In this document: piece after piece, positions 36,211 to 46,971 of the stretch
Layout of the letters: each line of letters starts with the position of its first letter
How positions within the stretch are numbered: the stretch's first letter is position 1
Assembly (NCBI GenBank): GCA_963785515.1
Contig: CAWAVR010000038.1
Span: forward strand, 1 to 64,000
DNA length: 64,000 bases
DNA from: Methanobacterium_A sp963785515
GTDB taxonomy: Archaea > Methanobacteriota > Methanobacteria > Methanobacteriales > Methanobacteriaceae
Reading direction: 5' to 3'
The notes under the pieces: model-generated
The model's input: only the letters and a program-made list of their open reading frames with translations
Database searches by the model: none
What the model was told of the DNA's origin: nothing
Position numbers and translations under genes: made by a program

Positions 36211-36768
36211 CTATTCTTTAGATTCTTCTTCTGGATTTTCCAATTTCTTCAATCTTTTATCGATGTGATCAAGTTTTTTGTTAGTATGTCCTCGATATTC
36301 ATTGAATCTTTTTTCCAGCTCACCAAAATCCAGGGAAACTTTATCAAATCTTTTCTCCAGCTGAGATAAATCTTTTTTTGTGGCTAAATCCCAGTTCTTT
36401 ATGAGTTGGTCGCTTTGCTCATCTAAAAAGGTTTCTATTCTATTTGATAGAATATCTGTACTTATTGGTACTTCTTTAACTTTACCTTTTATCCTTTCGC
36501 TCATTCCAGCCATTCTTTGGCTCATTCCAGCCATACTACTACCTTCTGTTTTAGTGGTTTTTACACTAGTTTGTTTAACTTTAGTGCCGGTTTCTTTTAT
36601 CTTGTCACCTAAGCCAGATACACTTTCAGTTATTCCCATTGTTTTACTTCCATTATTATTGTTTCTAATTCTATTGAAAGAAAACCCAATATCCAGGAGA
36701 TAATAGTAAATTAATACTATTACTGCACCAGCTAAAACTAAGATTGCAAAGAGTTCTAATGCTGACAT
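36211..36768 (-). CDS. Membrane-anchored coiled-coil protein, function unknown
   Basis: A 185-aa protein: one N-terminal membrane helix (about 5-27), a Ser/Thr/Lys-rich linker with two near-identical repeats (MAGMSQR and MAGMSER, about 79-92), and a C-terminal coiled coil (about 120-180: LEKRF and LKKLEN heptads). It is 4 nt downstream of a second protein of the same design (36773-37237), so the two probably form a complex. I recognise no family. Confidence 0.75.
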   Translation of the reverse strand: MSALELFAILVLAGAVIVLIYYYLLDIGFSFNRIRNNNNGSKTMGITESVSGLGDKIKETGTKVKQTSVKTTKTEGSSMAGMSQRMAGMSERIKGKVKEVPISTDILSNRIETFLDEQSDQLIKNWDLATKKDLSQLEKRFDKVSLDFGELEKRFNEYRGHTNKKLDHIDKRLKKLENPEEESKE

Positions 36769-36772
36769 TTAC

Positions 36773-37237
36773 TTATTTACCGCCTTTTATTCCTTTAACG
36801 GCCTGAACATTATCTGATCCTTCAGATTTTTTTGTTCTTTTGTCAAGTTCTTTTTCCTTTAATTCAATATCTTGCAGTAATTTTTGAAGTTTTAAATACT
36901 CTGTACGGGTTTCTAAAAGAGATACTCTCTCATTTATTTCACTGTGAAGATAACCTGCTTTGTGCATGAAATCCGTTGTTGTTTTACGAATATCAGATAG
37001 TCTATCTTGTTGTTCTTTAGGTAATGGAATAACGTTTTCAAGTACTCGTTTAGATTCTAAGTCCTTTTCTACTAATTCAATTTTTCTAAGTTCAGCCTGC
37101 TTTTCAAGAAACATGACGTTAGTTTGAGATTCTCTAACTCTTCTCCATTGCATTAGTGCGACAATAAGACCTACAACTGCAATTAATGCTATAATTATAT
37201 AGAATAAATTTTGTGGAATTGTAACAATATCAGCCAT
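36773..37237 (-). CDS. Membrane-anchored coiled-coil protein, partner of the next gene
   Basis: A 154-aa protein: N-terminal helix (about 11-29), then a long charged coiled coil with Glu/Lys heptads (about 33-65 and 90-140) and a Gly/Lys tail. GGGGGA precedes the ATG. It is the first gene of a two-gene unit. No enzymatic motif; a scaffold or membrane-bound filament is a guess from shape only. Confidence 0.75.
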   Translation of the reverse strand: MADIVTIPQNLFYIIIALIAVVGLIVALMQWRRVRESQTNVMFLEKQAELRKIELVEKDLESKRVLENVIPLPKEQQDRLSDIRKTTTDFMHKAGYLHSEINERVSLLETRTEYLKLQKLLQDIELKEKELDKRTKKSEGSDNVQAVKGIKGGK

Positions 37238-37537
37238 TTTATAATATTCCCCCTTTAATTATATTATATTTAATTATATATATAATATTATCTAATCGTT
37301 TAATACAGGTCCTTTATCTATATTACCAATCTTATCAGAGTTTAAATAATTTTCCATGCAGTAAAAAACCTGATGAATAATATTCACCTAAAGTTGAAAA
37401 TATTAATAGTTAAGTTTGAATAAAGTTAGATTAAGAAATATAGAAAATTAATTTTTGATCAGAGTCTCTATAATCATTGGATAAAGGTAATTTTTGATAT
37501 GATTTTTTTTAATAATATCTTAACTGTGATTTTTATG
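37238..37537. other. Divergent promoter region
   Basis: 300 bp of AT-rich sequence between the coiled-coil pair and map. It holds both promoters; no repeat or RNA is seen. Confidence 0.4.
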
Positions 37538-38461
37538 ATGGAAATGTATGAAAAACCCGGTAAAATAGTATCTAAAGTTAGAGGAATGGCTGTTAATAAA
37601 GTTGAAGAAAACTTGAAAGTTTGTGATCTAGTTGAATTTGTAGAAGAGGAAATAAAGAAGCTTGGAGGCGAACCAGCATTCCCCTGCAATATTTCAATCA
37701 ACGAAGTTACTGCGCATTATACTTCTCCCCTGAATGATGAATCCCTCTTGAATTTCGGTGATTTAGTTAAAATTGATCTGGGAGCCCAGGTCGATGGATA
37801 TATTGCTGATTCTGCTGTGACTGTTTTGGTGGAAGGAGAAGATGTTGGATCTGATACATTAATTCCTGAAAGTGATGTTGAATTTCAATTTAAATTGATT
37901 GAAACTGCACAAGAAGCGCTTGAAAATGCAATAAGTATCATAAAAGATGGTGTTGAACTGGAAAAAATTGGCAATATAGTTGAAGATACTGTTACCGCCA
38001 AAAATTTGAATCCAGTTTCCAATCTTACTGGGCACAGTATGGATCGATGGATTCTACATTCAGGGCTATCCATCCCTAATGTTAAAGGCGAAAATAAGCA
38101 TAAAATAAGAGAAGGTGACGTATTGGCTATTGAACCTTTTGTAACTAGTGGCGTGGGTAGAGTCACCGATATGAAAGAAGCTTATATCTTCCGCTTCTTG
38201 AGAGATCGGCCTTTGAGAATGGTTCAAGCTAGGAAATTATTAGATAATATTAAACAGAATTATAAGAATCTGCCTTTCGCAGAGAGATGGGTTCAAAAGA
38301 GTTTTAAAGGTCATCAGTTCAATTTAGCTATGAACCAACTCATATCTTCACGCGCTTTGTATCCATATCATGTTCTTAAGGAGAAAAGTGATGCACGCGT
38401 AGCTCAAGCGGAACATACTGTCATTGTAGAACCAGATGGTTGTCATATTATAACTGAATAA
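37538..38461 (+). CDS. map: Methionine aminopeptidase, type II
   Basis: About 307 aa. Metal ligands appear in DLGAQVDGYIADS (two Asp), GHSMDRW (His), AIEPF (Glu) and QAEHTVIV (Glu), and the HYTSP loop and insert of type II enzymes are present. The frame is open from 37499, but the first 12 residues are not family-like; GTGAT at 37526 is 7 nt before the ATG at 37538 (MEMYEKPGK), which matches other archaeal MAPs. It removes the N-terminal Met from new proteins. Confidence 0.94.
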   Translation: MEMYEKPGKIVSKVRGMAVNKVEENLKVCDLVEFVEEEIKKLGGEPAFPCNISINEVTAHYTSPLNDESLLNFGDLVKIDLGAQVDGYIADSAVTVLVEGEDVGSDTLIPESDVEFQFKLIETAQEALENAISIIKDGVELEKIGNIVEDTVTAKNLNPVSNLTGHSMDRWILHSGLSIPNVKGENKHKIREGDVLAIEPFVTSGVGRVTDMKEAYIFRFLRDRPLRMVQARKLLDNIKQNYKNLPFAERWVQKSFKGHQFNLAMNQLISSRALYPYHVLKEKSDARVAQAEHTVIVEPDGCHIITE

Positions 38462-38566
38462 AAAATAAAAATTTACATAATCTTAATCATGAAAATTAAG
38501 TAATTAAGATTTCATGAATACAAATAAATTTTAAAAAAAAGAAATATAAGGGAATATAATCCCTTT

Positions 38567-39451
38567 TTATACATTAGCTAATGGATCTTCTTTTTCACTG
38601 CTGGATTTGTATGGAACTGGTAGTCCCATCGCTTTCCGCTCGTCGATGACCTTCATTGCTTTTTCTTTTTTGGATTTAGCTAGTCTTGTAAGCATTTCAA
38701 GACCGAATTTGCCTTCATCTATTGGCTTAAGTTCAATAGCACCAGCATCAACTGCTTTTTTGAATACTGTTTCACCAATATCAGTTCTAACCTGAACTGC
38801 GGACCAATCATCAGGAGCACCTATTGACCCTGTTGATATGTCTGAAAGTTCTGAAACTAAGTCAAGACAAACTTTACATCCATTTTGTTCATATCCATGT
38901 GTTTCTTTGATAGGGAAGTTTATTACTTCATCCTGAGTGTGCACCCAGAATTTTCCTTTACCGATATCCATTTTTTCCACTAAGTCGAAATCCACTCCAG
39001 CTTTACCAGAAATAAATGTTCTTAATGATTCGAATGGGAAGTTTTCAGTGCAACATATTCCAATATCCAATGCGATTTTATCTGCCATAAATCTTACACC
39101 AAATGGGTAAGACTGCATTTTTCTTATACCCATGGTCTGACAAGGAATTGTAACTATACCAACTTTTTCTAACCCATATTGTCTAACTGCTTGTTTAAGC
39201 ATCATGTTATTTGGGGAAAGTGTGTATTTAGTACCTGCAGCAGCCATAATTTCATCTGATGTCATTGCCACAGTTGGCTCTGGTTTCCACATTTCATCTG
39301 AAGGTCCCGCTACTACAGCACCATCTATGATTTTCTCATCGAGAGCAAAGCATAAAAGTGCGGTTGCTATTCCACCGTCCTGTGAAATTTTCTGGATCTG
39401 TTTGTCGGTTGATCTTCCAAGAGTAATTTGTTTGTATGTTCCTAATACCAT
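38567..39451 (-). CDS. frhB: F420-reducing hydrogenase beta subunit
   Basis: A 294-aa iron-sulfur flavoprotein that binds FAD and F420 and hands hydride to F420. SQDGGIATALLCFAL, GTKYTLSPNNMML and the Cys-containing GICCTENFPFESL and GCKVCLDL segments are those of the FrhB/FdhB family. Last gene of frhADGB. GGAGGT precedes the ATG. Confidence 0.96.
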   Translation of the reverse strand: MVLGTYKQITLGRSTDKQIQKISQDGGIATALLCFALDEKIIDGAVVAGPSDEMWKPEPTVAMTSDEIMAAAGTKYTLSPNNMMLKQAVRQYGLEKVGIVTIPCQTMGIRKMQSYPFGVRFMADKIALDIGICCTENFPFESLRTFISGKAGVDFDLVEKMDIGKGKFWVHTQDEVINFPIKETHGYEQNGCKVCLDLVSELSDISTGSIGAPDDWSAVQVRTDIGETVFKKAVDAGAIELKPIDEGKFGLEMLTRLAKSKKEKAMKVIDERKAMGLPVPYKSSSEKEDPLANV

Positions 39452-39462
39452 TTTACAACCTC

Positions 39463-40251
39463 CTATAATCCTAAATCCTTGTTAATTCTATCTGCTGGCC
39501 ACCAGCTTCTTGGGCACTGGACGTAGCATACTCCGCATTTCACGCATCTGTCTTCGTTGAGTTCTGGTCTTCCATCCGTCATATCTAGTGCTCTGGTTTG
39601 ACAAGCCATGGCGCAAGTTCCGCATCCTATACAGAGAGCCTGATTTACAACTTTGTATTGTAGATCTGATCCTCCTGCTTCTGTGTATCCTGCTAAATCC
39701 ATCATTGGTTGTAAATAATCCATATCACCATTAATTACAGCAACCACTGTTTTAGCAATAATTTCTGGCGATGGTGGGCATCCTGGTATTGCAGCATCTA
39801 CTTTTACTAAGTCTGCAATGGGCACGAATGATTCATGATTTGGGTTGGCTTGTTGTCCACCTCGTGAATATCTTGTGAAACAACCAGTTGATGCACATGA
39901 ACCTAGGGCTACAACTAATCCTGCTTTTTCCCTTGTTTCCATAAGTTCTTTGACACTGTGTTCATCCTGAAGACATACTGATCCTTCAACTAGGGCTACG
40001 TCCATTTCGGGCATTTCCCACACGTCGGCTAGAGTTTGTCCATATACTATATCAACCATTTCAGTGAGTAAAGGTGCTAAAATGTCATAATTTTCACTTA
40101 AAGACATGACATCCCCGGTACATCCTGAAAGGTGGATGTATCCAATTCTTGGTTTAGCTTTTTCTTCCGCCACTTTTTCTACCTCCTGTTCTGAAGCTAC
40201 TTCTTTTGATTGTGCTTCCATACCTAAAAATTCTTTTATACGGGCTAACAT
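39463..40251 (-). CDS. frhG: F420-reducing hydrogenase gamma subunit
   Basis: A 262-aa small electron-transfer subunit. SGCTGDVMS, GSCASTGCF and PGCPPSPE bind the proximal cluster; CIGCGTCAMACQ and CVKCGVCYVQCP (about 208-255) are two further [4Fe-4S] motifs. The Glu/Lys-rich N-terminal 30 residues are not found in all homologs. No strong binding site is seen, so it is probably coupled to frhD. Confidence 0.95.
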   Translation of the reverse strand: MLARIKEFLGMEAQSKEVASEQEVEKVAEEKAKPRIGYIHLSGCTGDVMSLSENYDILAPLLTEMVDIVYGQTLADVWEMPEMDVALVEGSVCLQDEHSVKELMETREKAGLVVALGSCASTGCFTRYSRGGQQANPNHESFVPIADLVKVDAAIPGCPPSPEIIAKTVVAVINGDMDYLQPMMDLAGYTEAGGSDLQYKVVNQALCIGCGTCAMACQTRALDMTDGRPELNEDRCVKCGVCYVQCPRSWWPADRINKDLGL

Positions 40252-40258
40252 TTTGCTT

Positions 40259-40729
<471 letters not shown>

Positions 40730-40738
40730 ATTATTCCC

Positions 40739-41956
<1,218 letters not shown>

Positions 41957-42428
41957 ATGTATCACCTCATGTTTTTATAATGAACATCAGTATTTCAATT
42001 GATTAATATATAATTATAAGCTTTTCCTTAGAAGATAAAATGAAAATTATATATACCATGAAATATTTAAATATAATTTCCAATCATTAACTGATAAATC
42101 CAGTAATTTTCAATTCAATAAAGATTGATTTGAATAAGAAAAAATACAATTTAATTGATTGAGATTTAATAAAAAGATAAATTTAAGTGATCTATAATAA
42201 TAGTATGTTTGAGAACTATTATAGATAATTTTATAAACTATTTTTTAGAGTAAATCATATATTAATTAATATTTAAGTCGAATTATTTGATAAGAGTCCA
42301 TAATATTATCTAAATTATAGTATCCACATATTATATGAAATTATTAATTTACTAATCCAATGATAATTCTTCAAAATGAACATCAAGCATTAACCCTAAA
42401 CAAAAACCAAGTACTGGAGGTTATTAAT
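41957..42428. other. Promoter region between frh and the PAC2 unit
   Basis: 472 bp, AT-rich. The left part holds the frhA leader and TATA-like sequences near 42010; a palindrome lies at 42190-42226. No gene is supported, though a weak frame runs from 42360 into the next gene. Confidence 0.5.
42190..42226. promoter_or_regulatory. Imperfect palindrome between divergent genes
   Basis: ATCTATAATAATAGT and ACTATTATAGAT form inverted arms about a 10-nt centre. It lies about 200 nt from both flanking starts, so an operator or RNA hairpin is possible. Confidence 0.35.
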
Positions 42429-42641
42429 GTGAATATATTACCTGAAGAAGCAAAAATAATAGCTCAAAAATATATAAAAGAGCCAGAAGCTTCAGCAGGT
42501 AAACCCGAATTGAAAAACTTAAGTGGTAAGCAGATCTATATAATACCAGTTATCTTAAACAATGAAATTGTTGGAGAAATCCACATAGACCCTGAGAAAG
42601 GTGAAAATGTTGGTGGCGCTGGGGGTGCATCAAATGGTTAA
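42429..42641 (+). CDS. 70-aa protein, possibly PepSY-like, with Gly-rich tail
   Basis: GTG at 42429 has GGAGG 8 nt upstream; the frame is open from an ATG at 42360 but without a binding site. The protein (MNILPEEAKIIAQKYI...) shows an alpha-beta layout like a single PepSY repeat (EEAKIIAQKYI, then IYIIPVILNNEIVGEIHIDPEKG) and ends GGAGGASNG. It overlaps the PAC2 gene by 8 nt, so the two are translated together. Function unknown. Confidence 0.65.
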   Translation: MNILPEEAKIIAQKYIKEPEASAGKPELKNLSGKQIYIIPVILNNEIVGEIHIDPEKGENVGGAGGASNG

Positions 42642-43362
42642 AATGATTGAAACAGAAGTAGAATGTTGTAAAATAGTTTCTGAAGACGTGAAGGATGCGG
42701 TGATTCTTGAGGGATCACCGGAACTAGGTTTGATTGGTAACATTTTGGGCTGGTTATTAGTGGAAGAACTTAACATGAAACAAATTGGATATATTGACTC
42801 CAAGTATTTTCCACCATTAGCAGTATTATATAAAGGCATGGCAATTCATCCATTCCGAGTATACAGTGCAGATGGGATTGTTTTGTTCTTATCCGATTTT
42901 ATAATACCACCAGCAGTAGCTTATGATATGGCTAATGCTATTGTAGACTGGGCAGTTAAAAATAAAAGTAAAGAAATTATAACTTTTAATAGTATAGTTG
43001 TAAGAGAGAAAACAGGCGGAATAGCTGGAGCTGCGAATTCTGAAGAAGCTCTTAAAAAACTTGGTGATAAAGAAATACCTATACTTCCATTTGGTAATAT
43101 AAATGGACTCTCGGGTACTTTATTAACTAGAAGTTCTATAAAAAATATTTCAGCATCATGTCTTTTCGCTGAAGTATTAAATCAATATCCAGATCCTCGG
43201 GCAGCTGCCAGTGTAGTGGATGTTTTAAATAAAATGTTAAATATAAACATAAATGCAGAACCACTTTTAAAAGAAGCTGAAGAAATTGAAGCTCGTTTAA
43301 AAGAGTTGGCAAATACTGTCCAAGGGGAGCAAGGCGGACAGGAATCGCCTGCTTATATGTAA
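42634..43362 (+). CDS. PAC2-family (proteasome assembly chaperone-like) protein
   Basis: A 242-aa protein of the PAC2/DUF75 fold: EGSPELGLIGNILGWLLVEEL, YIDSKYFPPLAVLY and the later ITFNSIVVREKT strand are typical. A GGGGGTG site inside the upstream gene favours the ATG at 42634. The proteasome link is from the eukaryotic homolog; the archaeal role is unproved. A second PAC2 gene is at 46009. Confidence 0.82.
   Translation: MVKMIETEVECCKIVSEDVKDAVILEGSPELGLIGNILGWLLVEELNMKQIGYIDSKYFPPLAVLYKGMAIHPFRVYSADGIVLFLSDFIIPPAVAYDMANAIVDWAVKNKSKEIITFNSIVVREKTGGIAGAANSEEALKKLGDKEIPILPFGNINGLSGTLLTRSSIKNISASCLFAEVLNQYPDPRAAASVVDVLNKMLNININAEPLLKEAEEIEARLKELANTVQGEQGGQESPAYM
43352..43360 (+). promoter_or_regulatory. 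Probable TATA box of the tRNA-Arg genes
   Basis: CTTATATGT overlaps the stop of the PAC2 gene, about 37 nt before the first tRNA-Arg. It is the best-placed TATA-like sequence; read-through from the PAC2 gene is the alternative. Confidence 0.4.
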
Positions 43363-43391
43363 AAAAATTTGTTGTTAAATTATATATCATG

Positions 43392-43466
<75 letters not shown>

Positions 43467-43511
43467 TTAAATATGCTTTTTTTTAATAAAAAAAATTTAA
43501 TAAATTTTGAA

Positions 43512-43590
<79 letters not shown>

Positions 43591-43671
43591 AAAAAAAAAT
43601 AAAAATCATTTAATTTAAAAAAAACCCCCAGTAAATAAGATTAATTTAAATGTTAAAATACATTATTTTTT

Positions 43672-43797
43672 TTAGTCCAATTCCTCATGCCACGAAAAAT
43701 TTTTGCCCAATATTTCCATCATTATAGTAATTACAATGAATCCACTTATAATTACTATAAAAATAACGTCAGCGTAGGGCATACTAATAAATGCCAT
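43672..43797 (-). CDS. 41-aa single-pass membrane protein
   Basis: ATG at 43797 with AGGTGA 6 nt upstream opens 41 codons. One hydrophobic helix (about residues 11-31, DVIFIVIISGFIVITIMM) is followed by a short polar tail (GKNFSWHEELD). Too small for routine calling but well formed. It resembles small subunits of membrane complexes in shape only; family not recognised. Confidence 0.6.
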   Translation of the reverse strand: MAFISMPYADVIFIVIISGFIVITIMMEILGKNFSWHEELD

Positions 43798-43903
43798 TAT
43801 CATTCACCTGCACTTTTATTTTTATTAATATTAAATATTTATATATGAATTTTGTAGTCATCTATCAATTATTAGGAATAATTTTCCATTAAACTATAAA
43901 TAT

Positions 43904-44110
43904 CTATTTCTCATTTATCTCCATATCCTTATTACTACTAATAAACTTTATTATACCATTTGCCTCTTCAGAAAATTTGATGAAATTTTGAGCTGATATT
44001 ACAAGAACTAATCATTATTCTTAAATTCATACGGATCCTTAGGTATAATCACCAATTTATCTTTACCCTTGATTTTTTGACTGCATATTCCCATAAGTCT
44101 TAATATTCAA
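43904..44110 (-). pseudogene. Small gene broken by two frameshifts
   Basis: AAGGAGG precedes a TTG at 44110, but the frame closes after 15 codons. The next frames carry LMGICSQKIKGKDKLVIIPK...YEFKNND and then VLVISAQNFIKFSEEANGII...EINEK, ending at 43904. Together they read as one protein of about 68 aa. The DKLVIIPKDPYEFKNNDVLVI stretch weakly recalls a TrkA-C (RCK_C) beta unit. Confidence 0.5.
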
Positions 44111-44216
44111 AATAAATCCTCCTTAATTTTTTAACAAATTTTCGTTGGGATTAGATTTTAACTCCAAAAATAAATACATAATTCTAAAAATTAAATGAAT
44201 TAGAAGATGGTTATAA

Positions 44217-44585
44217 ATGATAAAAAAAATTAGATTAGTAGGCGTATGGGTGAAAGACCAGGGCAAAGCCTTGGATTTCTACTTAGAAAAGCTTGGTTTT
44301 GAAATACAAACTGATATTAAAATGGATAACGGCTACCGTTGGCTTGAAATTAAGCCACCAGGTGCTGAAACTGCCATAACTATTGCTAAACCTTATCCCG
44401 GACAAAAGGGTGTTTCTGTAGGTGGATTTACTAACATAGTTTTTACCACAGACGATATAAAGTAGACATACAAGGATTTAAATGATAAAGGTGTTAAGTT
44501 CATTGAAGAACCTAAAATTCAGGAGTGGGGTGTAATGCAAGCAATTTTTGCCGATCCAGATGATAATATTTTTGTATTAGTCTAA
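44217..44585 (+). pseudogene. VOC/glyoxalase-family gene interrupted by an in-frame TAG
   Basis: KIRLVGVWVKDQGKALDFY at the N-terminus and TYKDLNDKGVKFIEEP, MQAIFADPDDNIFVLV at the C-terminus make a complete 122-residue VOC metal-dependent protein, but codon 83 (44463-44465) is TAG, between TDDIK and TYKDL. A single nonsense change explains it. Pyrrolysine is unlikely because Methanobacteriales are not known to carry pyl genes. Confidence 0.8.
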
Positions 44586-44608
44586 CGTGACTGAATAATA
44601 TAAAAAAT

Positions 44609-45835
44609 TTATCCAAAATAATGATCTAACGTATTATCTGGTTTGGTATTTCTAGAGTCGTCGTCTTTCTCATGGTCTAAAATAATCTTACCATATCTTC
44701 CGCCGCCACCAGACTTTATTTGTAAAGTTTTGTCGCGAAATGCTTCTATAACTGATGTAAGTTCTGGATAATTATTCTTAAGCTCATCCAAAGGAGCATA
44801 AATAAGGACTGATATTTCATTTCCAAATTTCTGAACCAGTTCCTTCCAAATTTTCTGTACAAAAACCGTAGTAACTCCTTTACTATACACCAAGCTTATT
44901 ACCTCAGCTAAGGGAAGTATATGAATGTATGGTGGTCTGTGAGGTGGATGATGAGATTTATTCGATGATGATAATTCATATATTCTATAATCTACACCTT
45001 TTTTAATTGTTCCCCCACATGTACATCTCATTTTATTTTTTAATGCTTCTGTAAAGTTAAATACTTTATAACATTTGGTACAGGCTGTTTTATAATATTT
45101 ACCTAATTGAGGATTGAAACCATAATTTGCTTTTATTTTATTTTTTAAAATACAATTTTTTATATCTTTAAATGTTAATTCTTTAACATTTAACTCGTTG
45201 AATTCTCTTCCTAATCTATGTGGCCATGGAGAGTGCGCGTCAGAATTGGATAGGAAAGGAATGTTTTGGAGCTCTTTTATATGATCTGCCATATTACTAT
45301 CTGCTGAAAGTCCTAATTCCAGAAAATCAGGTTTTTTAGAATAACAATCATATATGCTATCATATTCTTTGTATAAGCTTGTCCATGGTGTGAATGCATG
45401 AGAAGGTCCGAAAAGACCGTCCTGTTCATGTGTTATGTCCATTATTTCTAATGCATCCATACGTACTTTAGGTCTGCCATCAGATTCTAAATTTCCATTT
45501 AATGATCCCTTAACTTCATATGCTGCTTCAAAAGAGGGGAGAATCATTAAATGGTGCACTCTTTTTATATCCTCCACTTCAACGGTTAAAATAAATTTGC
45601 ATGTGGAGCTGTTATTTTCTTTTATTCTTTCATTTTTGATGGAGAATATACCGTTTTGTGTTTCTTCAATAGTTTCATCCAGGATTTGAAGATATTTAGA
45701 ATTCAACACATCTCCAGTTCCTACTAAATTTAATCCTTTCAATTTAGCTTGTGGAGCTATAACGTCAGGAATCATATTCTTCGAAGTTGCCATAGAATAT
45801 CGGCCGTGAATATGTAGATCAGCGTTGATTATCAT
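44609..45835 (-). CDS. Endonuclease Q-like DNA repair enzyme (PHP fold)
   Basis: A 408-aa protein. ADLHIHGRYSMATS (about 5-18) and SNSDAHSPWPHRLGREF (about 195-212) are PHP metal sites; a zinc element CTKC...CTCG lies at about 240-265. This matches the EndoQ family (TIGR00375), which nicks DNA 5' of deaminated bases (uracil, hypoxanthine). In archaea EndoQ works with PCNA, whose gene is 3.4 kb away. Confidence 0.85.
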   Translation of the reverse strand: MIINADLHIHGRYSMATSKNMIPDVIAPQAKLKGLNLVGTGDVLNSKYLQILDETIEETQNGIFSIKNERIKENNSSTCKFILTVEVEDIKRVHHLMILPSFEAAYEVKGSLNGNLESDGRPKVRMDALEIMDITHEQDGLFGPSHAFTPWTSLYKEYDSIYDCYSKKPDFLELGLSADSNMADHIKELQNIPFLSNSDAHSPWPHRLGREFNELNVKELTFKDIKNCILKNKIKANYGFNPQLGKYYKTACTKCYKVFNFTEALKNKMRCTCGGTIKKGVDYRIYELSSSNKSHHPPHRPPYIHILPLAEVISLVYSKGVTTVFVQKIWKELVQKFGNEISVLIYAPLDELKNNYPELTSVIEAFRDKTLQIKSGGGGRYGKIILDHEKDDDSRNTKPDNTLDHYFG

Positions 45836-46008
45836 TCGTATTACTCAATTAAAATGTAATTTAATTAATTAGATTTTTTTTTAAATAAAGATTTATTTTA
45901 TTGAAAATTTAATAAAAAAAAATATAATAATAATTTAAAAATGTAGGTTGGTTAAAATTAATAAGAAATTCTTAATTCCAAATTATTTTTGAAAGTTAGC
46001 ATTTTTTT

Positions 46009-46782
46009 TTAACCAATGTATCTCAGATCTTCATCCCCAGGAGTAACATGCATTCTATCTGACATCTCTTGTTCCATTTGTTGGGCTTTGGATATCATTT
46101 TACGTGTTTCTTCTGCTCGTTCTTCTAATTTTGCAACATCAACTTCTAATTTGAGTATATTAATTAATGTTTTTAGAACAGCCTTGGATGCATCTGCATC
46201 TATGAAATATCCTGGAGTTTCCCCCATAAGACATACACCATCCATACCCCGGGACATACCTAAGCCTAGAAGAAGGCCTGATGCACCTATTATTCCGCCG
46301 TCTGCTGATCTAAGTTTTACGTCAAATCCTTCCAACATTTTGGTGAGTTCTTTGCTTGTGGCTGCTCCTAAAACCCTAGTTTTTTCTACATGTTGACCAG
46401 TTCCAAGTCCACCTAGTGTATAGATACTTTTAACTCCTCGTTTATCTAAAAAGTCAATTATTTCACCACAAATATCATACTGACCTTCTGGACTTAGACC
46501 TTGAGTATTTCCCACTAGTATAATATAATCTTGTTGATCTTCTCCTGCTGATTTAAGATAATAGAACTCATTTTTCATTGGTTCAATTAGCCCATTTTTA
46601 TCAACAAATACCTGTGGAGGGAATGATGGTGAATATAATTCTGCAAATTTCTCTGCTTTAAGTTCATGAATAATATGCTCTGCCACTAATTTACCTACAT
46701 GCCCTATCCCTGGAAGAGCCTCTATTAAGATTGGTTCGTTGAGATCTACATCCTTCAATAATTTAATAAAGGTATCTTTCAT
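46009..46782 (-). CDS. PAC2-family proteasome assembly chaperone-like protein
   Basis: A 257-aa protein: LIEALPGIGHVGKLVAEHII (about 18-37), YSPSFPPQVFVD, GLGTGQHVEKTRVLGAAT and GLLLGLGMSRGMDGVCLMGETPG, then a C-terminal helix. It is the archaeal PAC2 type found next to nop10 and aIF2-alpha. AGGAG precedes the ATG. Last gene of the replication-translation cluster. Confidence 0.9.
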   Translation of the reverse strand: MKDTFIKLLKDVDLNEPILIEALPGIGHVGKLVAEHIIHELKAEKFAELYSPSFPPQVFVDKNGLIEPMKNEFYYLKSAGEDQQDYIILVGNTQGLSPEGQYDICGEIIDFLDKRGVKSIYTLGGLGTGQHVEKTRVLGAATSKELTKMLEGFDVKLRSADGGIIGASGLLLGLGMSRGMDGVCLMGETPGYFIDADASKAVLKTLINILKLEVDVAKLEERAEETRKMISKAQQMEQEMSDRMHVTPGDEDLRYIG

Positions 46783-46800
46783 CTAAACCAGCTCCTTTTT

Positions 46801-46971
46801 CTATTTAGTTTTAAGCATTTGCTTTTTTAATAATCTTCTATATTTTCCGTACTTATCTGTTGGAGAGTATTTAGGGGGATAAACTACACCCAAATCTCCT
46901 TCACAGTAGGGACATTTGTTCTGTAATGTGTATCCAGCACATGATCGGCATTTATGCATTTTCATTTTCAT
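46801..46971 (-). CDS. nop10: H/ACA ribonucleoprotein protein Nop10
   Basis: A 56-aa protein: MHKC-x2-C and KCPYCEGDLG form the zinc ribbon, and PPKYSPTDKYGKYRRLLKK is the conserved Nop10 tail that wraps Cbf5. The ATG overlaps the aIF2-alpha stop (ATGA). Together with Cbf5, L7Ae and Gar1 it performs RNA-guided pseudouridylation. Confidence 0.95.
   Translation of the reverse strand: MKMKMHKCRSCAGYTLQNKCPYCEGDLGVVYPPKYSPTDKYGKYRRLLKKQMLKTK

Noticed and set aside
44463..44465. TAG read as pyrrolysine
   Set aside because: Pyl machinery is not known in Methanobacteriales, and the codon lies at a non-catalytic place; nonsense mutation is simpler.
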